Origin: Bacteroidota bacterium
GTDB taxonomy: Bacteria > Bacteroidota > Bacteroidia > Flavobacteriales > Flavobacteriaceae
DNA: 20,830 nucleotides
Assembly: GCA_021793135.1 (NCBI GenBank)
Contig: JAJYTI010000008.1
Location: 1 to 20,830 of the forward strand
Direction of reading: 5' to 3'
Shown here: positions 17,034 to 20,830 of the stretch, in pieces
Position numbering within the stretch: position 1 is the stretch's first letter
Layout of the letters: the number at the start of each line of letters is the position of its first letter
Translations under genes and position numbers: made by a program
The notes under the pieces: model-generated
Told to the model about the DNA's origin: nothing
The model's database searches: none
The model's input: the letters and a program-made list of their open reading frames with translations, nothing else

Positions 17034-17546
17034 ATGTTTAGACTAAGAAATATATTCGCTATCGTATTGATGAGTTGTGTACTTATTAGCTGTAAATTTT
17101 ATTCGTTTACAGGCGCAGACATCGATTACAATACCACAAAAACCTTTCAGGTTAATTACTTTAGGAACGAAGCACCTCTTGTCGAACCTTCTATCTCAAG
17201 AGATTTCACCGATGCACTACAGGAATTAATGCTTAACCAAACCAGTTTATCGCAAACCAATAGAGACGGTGACCTTATTTTTGAAGGAGAAATCATAGAG
17301 TATTACATCTCTCCTATTACTGCTACAGCAGAACATAGAGCAGCACAAAACCGCTTAACAATTGCTGTAAATGTTCGTTTTATAAACAAAGTAAATCCAG
17401 AGAAAGACTTTGAAAGAAGATTTTCGTATTATCACGATTACGAAGGAAGTGCAATGTTAGTTGGACCTCAACTTAGCACCGCAACAGAAGAAATTTTCGA
17501 AAGAATAACACAAGACATTTTTAATGCTTCATTAGCCAACTGGTAA
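17034..17546 (+). CDS. lptE: LptE-family LPS-assembly lipoprotein
   Basis: 170 residues. A lipoprotein signal ends in VLISC with the acylated Cys at 20, and the mature part begins KFYSFTGADI. The remainder alternates strands and two helices as in LptE (LptE/RlpB family): FQVNYFRNEAPLVEPS, then a helix with the FTDALQELML segment, then GDLIFEGEIIEYYISP. LptE plugs the LptD barrel that inserts lipopolysaccharide in the outer membrane; lptD is not in the window. Gaps of only 4 bases on both sides tie it to the sigma-54 activator and the TPR-like gene. Sequence similarity across phyla is low in this family, so the assignment leans on the Bacteroidota-type pattern and signal. Confidence 0.85.
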   Translation: MFRLRNIFAIVLMSCVLISCKFYSFTGADIDYNTTKTFQVNYFRNEAPLVEPSISRDFTDALQELMLNQTSLSQTNRDGDLIFEGEIIEYYISPITATAEHRAAQNRLTIAVNVRFINKVNPEKDFERRFSYYHDYEGSAMLVGPQLSTATEEIFERITQDIFNASLANW

Positions 17547-17550
17547 TAAC

Positions 17551-18483
17551 ATGTTAGAACCTAACCATTTTAATCGCCTGTTAAGCAACCCGGAAACAAC
17601 GGTAGAAGAAGACCTCCAGAAGTTAGAGCAACTTCTAGAAGAATTTCCTTATCTACAAAGTGCCCGTGCTTTGCAATTAAAAATCTATAAAGAAAAAAAC
17701 AGCGAACTATACAATGAAGCATTACGAAAAACTGCAGCCCATACGCTAGATAGAGATGTGCTATTTCAGTTTATAACTTCTGAATTGTTTACAGAAACAA
17801 ATAAATCAGAAAGCGAGAACACAAAAGAAGAGCCTACTTCTAAACAAGAAGTATTTACCAATTCAGAAACGAAGACCTCAGAGACAGAAACTTTAGAGAC
17901 AAATACTGAAGCAGATACTGCAAACGCCGATGAAATTCACGTTGAACCCAAAGATATTCTTAGCTCCAAAGAGATAGATGTTACACCTCCAAAAACACTT
18001 GTAGAAGGAACGCAAGAAGAAAAAACGGTAGAACCTGAGGAAACTTTAGAGTTAAACAAACCACTTTCTTTTAACAAAGAAGACACCTACTCTTTTGCAG
18101 AATGGATGCAACTAACGAAACGCAAGCCAATTGATCGTTCTCCAGAAGAATCAGAGACATCAGAAGTGCTAAAAAAGGAAAAAGAAGACAATAAAGTACC
18201 TAAAACTGATAAGGTAATTGACCTTGTAGATGCTTTTTTGAAAAATAATCCAAGACCCAAAAGAGGCACCGAAGTACACGATAATGACTTTCGCTTATCT
18301 ACCGAAAACAGTGAAGCTCCGAAGTCTTTAATGACAGAAACTTTAGCCCGTGTTTACCTACAACAAAAGAATTATAAAAAAGCAATTCAAGCATATAAAA
18401 TATTAATTTTGAAAAATCCCGAAAAAAGTGGTTACTTTGCAGACAAAATTCGGGCAATAGAAAAACTCATTAATAAAAAATAA
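17551..18483 (+). CDS. Acidic TPR-like protein of unknown function
   Basis: 310 residues with no signal peptide or membrane segment. The N-terminal 70 residues (LEQLLEEFPYLQSARALQLKI) look helical. Residues about 75-170 are a low-complexity Glu/Thr/Ser/Lys-rich stretch, probably disordered. The segment YSFAEWMQLTKRKPIDRS sits near 180-197, IDLVDAFLKNNPRPKR near 225-240, and the end has one clear TPR-like helix pair: LARVYLQQKNYKKAIQAYKIL with a following KNPEKSGYFADKI. Genes of this type often occur between lptE and secG in Flavobacteriia, but I know of no assigned role. Gaps of 4 and 6 bases to its neighbours show it belongs to the operon. A scaffolding function in envelope biogenesis is a guess. 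Confidence 0.8.
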   Translation: MLEPNHFNRLLSNPETTVEEDLQKLEQLLEEFPYLQSARALQLKIYKEKNSELYNEALRKTAAHTLDRDVLFQFITSELFTETNKSESENTKEEPTSKQEVFTNSETKTSETETLETNTEADTANADEIHVEPKDILSSKEIDVTPPKTLVEGTQEEKTVEPEETLELNKPLSFNKEDTYSFAEWMQLTKRKPIDRSPEESETSEVLKKEKEDNKVPKTDKVIDLVDAFLKNNPRPKRGTEVHDNDFRLSTENSEAPKSLMTETLARVYLQQKNYKKAIQAYKILILKNPEKSGYFADKIRAIEKLINKK

Positions 18484-18489
18484 TATAGC

Positions 18490-18828
18490 ATGTTTACAAT
18501 ATATGTCATCCTAATCATTTTTGTAGCCTTCTTATTGGTTACCGTTATCATGGTACAAAACCCACAAGGTGGAGGTCTATCTGCTTCTTTTGGAGGTAGT
18601 GGGCAACAAATGGGTGGAGTAAAGAAAACTTCCGACTTCCTTGACAAAAGTACTTGGACTTTAGCAACCGTATTATTAGTATTAATCTTATTATCTAATA
18701 TGTCATTAATGACTGGCGGAACAAGCACTAAGAGTGATTTATTCGATGATAATGATGCTATACCTACACAAACTATGCCTGCACCAACCGATGCTGATAT
18801 AGATGAGACTTTAAAGACCGACAACTAA
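18490..18828 (+). CDS. secG: Preprotein translocase subunit SecG
   Basis: 112 residues. Two membrane helices at about 2-20 and 55-72 flank the conserved loop VQNPQGGGLSASFGG (about 22-36), the SecG signature. SecG joins SecY and SecE in the inner-membrane channel and eases SecA-driven export. The C-terminal tail after the second helix is longer than in E. coli and acidic (DADIDETLKTDN). Last gene of the miaB operon; a perfect hairpin terminator lies 28 bases past the stop. Confidence 0.95.
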   Translation: MFTIYVILIIFVAFLLVTVIMVQNPQGGGLSASFGGSGQQMGGVKKTSDFLDKSTWTLATVLLVLILLSNMSLMTGGTSTKSDLFDDNDAIPTQTMPAPTDADIDETLKTDN

Positions 18829-18855
18829 GAAGTATTAAAGACATACAAGAATAAC

Positions 18856-18892
18856 AAAATGCCAACTTGCTGTGACAAGTTGGCATTTTTAT
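18856..18892 (+). terminator. Terminator of the miaB-secG operon
   Basis: Perfect 14-bp inverted repeat with arms at 18856-18869 and 18876-18889 (core GCCAACTTG / CAAGTTGGC) and a 6-base loop, followed by TTATTTG. Because both flanks are A/T runs it could also work in the opposite direction. It isolates groESL from the upstream operon. Confidence 0.9.
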
Positions 18893-18918
18893 TTGCTATA
18901 TATAAGACAAAAATGCTT

Positions 18919-18933
18919 TGGCATACTTTGTGC
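18919..18933 (+). promoter_or_regulatory. Candidate sigma-54 (-24/-12) promoter of groESL
   Basis: TGGCAT, five bases, then GTGC, against the sigma-54 consensus TGGCAC-N5-TTGC. The GG and GC pairs have the exact required spacing; mismatches are the last base of the -24 box and the first of the -12 box. The start would be near 18945, giving a leader of about 40 bases before groES. The region 18893-18984 has no TTG -33 box suitably placed for the primary sigma factor, and no CIRCE repeat. Confidence 0.5.
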
Positions 18934-18984
18934 CTAAAATATCAGCGTAAACAATAAACATATAATTTAAAAATCGATAAAATA

Positions 18985-19260
18985 ATGGCGTTAAAAATTC
19001 AACCACTTTCGGATCGCGTTTTGGTAGAGCCACAAGCTGCTGAAACCAAAACCGCTTCTGGAATTATCATTCCAGACTCAGCAAAAGAAAAACCATTACA
19101 AGGAAAAGTTGTAGCTGTTGGAAAAGGTAAAAAAGATCATGATATGACTGTAAAAGTTGGAGACATGGTACTTTATGGAAAATATTCTGGCAGCGAGTTG
19201 AAATTCGAAGGAAAGGATTATCTCATCATGAGAGAGGATGACATCCTTGCAATTATTTAA
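18985..19260 (+). CDS. groES: Co-chaperonin GroES
   Basis: 91 residues, a typical GroES length. The N-terminus (IQPLSDRVLVEP) and the mobile loop that docks on GroEL (ETKTASGIIIPDSAKEKP, about 20-37) are intact, and the C-terminal half has GDMVLYGKYSGSE and the ending REDDILAII. It forms the heptameric lid of the folding chamber in the cytosol. groEL starts 33 bases downstream, so the two form an operon. Confidence 0.98.
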   Translation: MALKIQPLSDRVLVEPQAAETKTASGIIIPDSAKEKPLQGKVVAVGKGKKDHDMTVKVGDMVLYGKYSGSELKFEGKDYLIMREDDILAII

Positions 19261-19293
19261 CCTCATTTCATTAATAAAAAACTGAAACTAAAA

Positions 19294-20830
19294 ATGGCAA
19301 AAGAAATAATTTTTGATACCGAAGCACGCGATGGTATAAAACGCGGAGTAGATGCATTAGCCAACGCGGTAAAAGTAACCTTAGGCCCAAAAGGACGTAA
19401 CGTAGTATTAGGACGTACCTTTGGCGCACCACACGTTACCAAAGACGGTGTATCTGTAGCGAAAGAAATTGAGCTAGAAGATACTTTGGAGAATATGGGA
19501 GCACAAATGGTAAAAGAAGTTGCTTCTAAAACCAATGACCTTGCAGGAGATGGTACTACTACCGCAACTATATTAGCCCAAGCTATCGTAACAGAAGGTT
19601 TAAAAAACGTTACCGCAGGAGCAAATCCTATGGAACTAAAAAGAGGAATCGAAAAAGCAGTAGCTGCAATCACTAAAAATCTAGAGAAACAAGCTACACA
19701 AGTTGGAGATTCATCAGAACAAATAAAACAAGTAGCTGCAATATCTGCTAACAACGACGAACTTATTGGTGAACTTATTGCCGATGCGTTTGGAAAAGTA
19801 GGAAAAGAAGGAGTAATTACTGTTGAGGAAGCTAAAGGAACGGAAACTTATGTAGATGTTGTAGAAGGAATGCAGTTTGATCGCGGATACCTATCTCCTT
19901 ATTTCGTTACCGATAGCGAGAAAATGCTTGTAGAGATGAGCAATCCATATATCTTATTATGCGACAAGAAAATCTCTACTATGAAGGATTTACTTCCAGT
20001 TCTAGAGCCTGTAGCACAACAAGGTAAAGAACTATTAATTATAGCAGAAGATATCGATGGAGAAGCATTAGCTACTCTAGTTGTAAACAAATTACGTGGT
20101 TCATTAAAAATCGCTGCTGTAAAAGCACCAGGATTTGGAGACAGACGTAAAGCAATGCTAGAAGATATCGCAATCCTAACAGGAGGTACAGTCATCTCAG
20201 AAGATAGAGGATTCACTCTTGAGAATGCTACCATAGAAATGCTAGGTACTGCAGAAAACATCTCTATTGATAAAGACAACACTACAATTGTGAATGGTGC
20301 TGGCGAGAAAGACAATATCACCAATCGTGTAAATCAAATAAAAGCACAAATCGAGGCTACAACTAGCGATTACGATAAAGAAAAACTACAAGAAAGACTT
20401 GCAAAACTAGCAGGTGGAGTTGCAGTACTTTATGCAGGTGCAGCTAGTGAAGTAGAAATGAAAGAGAAAAAAGACCGTATAGACGATGCTCTTCACGCTA
20501 CTCGCGCTGCAGTAGAAGAAGGTATTGTTGCTGGTGGTGGTGTTGCATTAATTCGTTCTATCGAAGCATTAGACAGCATAGAAACTGAAACTAACGACGA
20601 GAGAACTGGTGTAAACATTGTTGCTAGAGCTATCGAAGCTCCACTTCGTACCATTGTTAACAACGCAGGTGGCGAAGGCTCAGTTGTTGTAAACAAAGTA
20701 AAAGACGAGAAAGGAAACTTCGGATACGATGCTAAATCTGAAAGCTACGTAGATATGCTAGAAGCAGGTATTATAGACCCTAAAAAAGTAACAAGAGTTG
20801 CACTTGAAAATGCTGCTTCTGTTGCTGGAA
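19294..20830 (+). CDS. groEL: Chaperonin GroEL (3' end cut off by the window edge)
   Basis: The frame is open for 512 codons from ATG 19294 (MAKEIIFDTEARDGIKRG) and runs off the right edge at ...ENAASVAG, so about 30 C-terminal residues are missing. Visible signatures: VTLGPKGRNV near 29-38 and the ATP-binding GDGTTTAT near 86-93 with the catalytic Asp; the apical segment VVEGMQFDRGYLSPYF near 190-205; AAVEEGIVAGGGVAL near 405-419, the classic chaperonin signature. GroEL with GroES folds cytosolic proteins by ATP hydrolysis. One full-length-looking copy, no frameshift seen. Confidence 0.98.
   Translation, partial: MAKEIIFDTEARDGIKRGVDALANAVKVTLGPKGRNVVLGRTFGAPHVTKDGVSVAKEIELEDTLENMGAQMVKEVASKTNDLAGDGTTTATILAQAIVTEGLKNVTAGANPMELKRGIEKAVAAITKNLEKQATQVGDSSEQIKQVAAISANNDELIGELIADAFGKVGKEGVITVEEAKGTETYVDVVEGMQFDRGYLSPYFVTDSEKMLVEMSNPYILLCDKKISTMKDLLPVLEPVAQQGKELLIIAEDIDGEALATLVVNKLRGSLKIAAVKAPGFGDRRKAMLEDIAILTGGTVISEDRGFTLENATIEMLGTAENISIDKDNTTIVNGAGEKDNITNRVNQIKAQIEATTSDYDKEKLQERLAKLAGGVAVLYAGAASEVEMKEKKDRIDDALHATRAAVEEGIVAGGGVALIRSIEALDSIETETNDERTGVNIVARAIEAPLRTIVNNAGGEGSVVVNKVKDEKGNFGYDAKSESYVDMLEAGIIDPKKVTRVALENAASVAG

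Noticed and set aside
18881..18896. A second -24/-12-like sequence TGGCAT ... TTGC
   Set aside because: The spacing is one base too long for sigma-54, which is strict, and the left half is part of the secG terminator hairpin.
18829..18984. CIRCE/HrcA operator before groES
   Set aside because: Searched for TTAGCACTC and its inverted partner; neither arm is present.
19263..20696. Minus-strand open frames inside groEL
   Set aside because: They lie antisense to a strongly conserved chaperonin gene and show no family features.

Overview
The window looks like a chromosomal segment of a marine-type Flavobacteriia (Bacteroidota). The evidence is a complete gldK-gldL-gldM-gldN cluster (type IX secretion and gliding motor core), AT-rich DNA, promoter elements of the Bacteroidota form TTTG-N17-23-TAnnTTTG, and translation starts with no visible Shine-Dalgarno sequence. 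Nothing points to a plasmid, phage, transposon or CRISPR array; almost all genes are recognisable housekeeping or lineage-core genes.

Layout. Left edge (1-335): an initiator tRNA-fMet gene on the minus strand with a strong intrinsic terminator. 335-5343: an AsmA-like envelope protein (+), an ABC-F ATPase (-), a small DUF983 membrane protein with two Cys pairs (+) and a DAO-family FAD oxidoreductase (-), tightly packed with convergent ends that nearly touch or overlap. 5363-10103: the gldKLMN operon on the minus strand, with a recognisable sigma-A-type promoter before gldK and a clear terminator after gldN. 10155-13823: topA followed 3 bases later by an arginase/formimidoylglutamase-fold gene, also minus strand. 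13824-14285 is a divergent intergenic region of about 460 bp. 14286-18828: plus-strand operon miaB, sigma-54 enhancer-binding protein, lptE, an acidic TPR-like gene and secG, closed by a perfect hairpin terminator. 18985-20830: groES and groEL; groEL runs off the right edge.

How the genes work together. GldL (ring) and GldM (shaft) form the proton-powered inner-membrane motor; GldK (outer-membrane lipoprotein) and GldN form the periplasmic ring it drives. The plus-strand operon mixes tRNA modification (MiaB), outer-membrane LPS insertion (LptE) and protein export (SecG) with an AAA+ activator of sigma-54. The next transcription unit, groESL, has a near-consensus -24/-12 sigma-54 element and no CIRCE, so the activator may control chaperonin expression; this is inference.

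I found no wholly new multi-gene system. The most promising leads are the ureohydrolase-fold protein between topA and gldK that has lost three of six metal ligands (a likely pseudoenzyme), the sigma-54 activator plus groESL promoter pairing, and structured spacers inside the gld operon.
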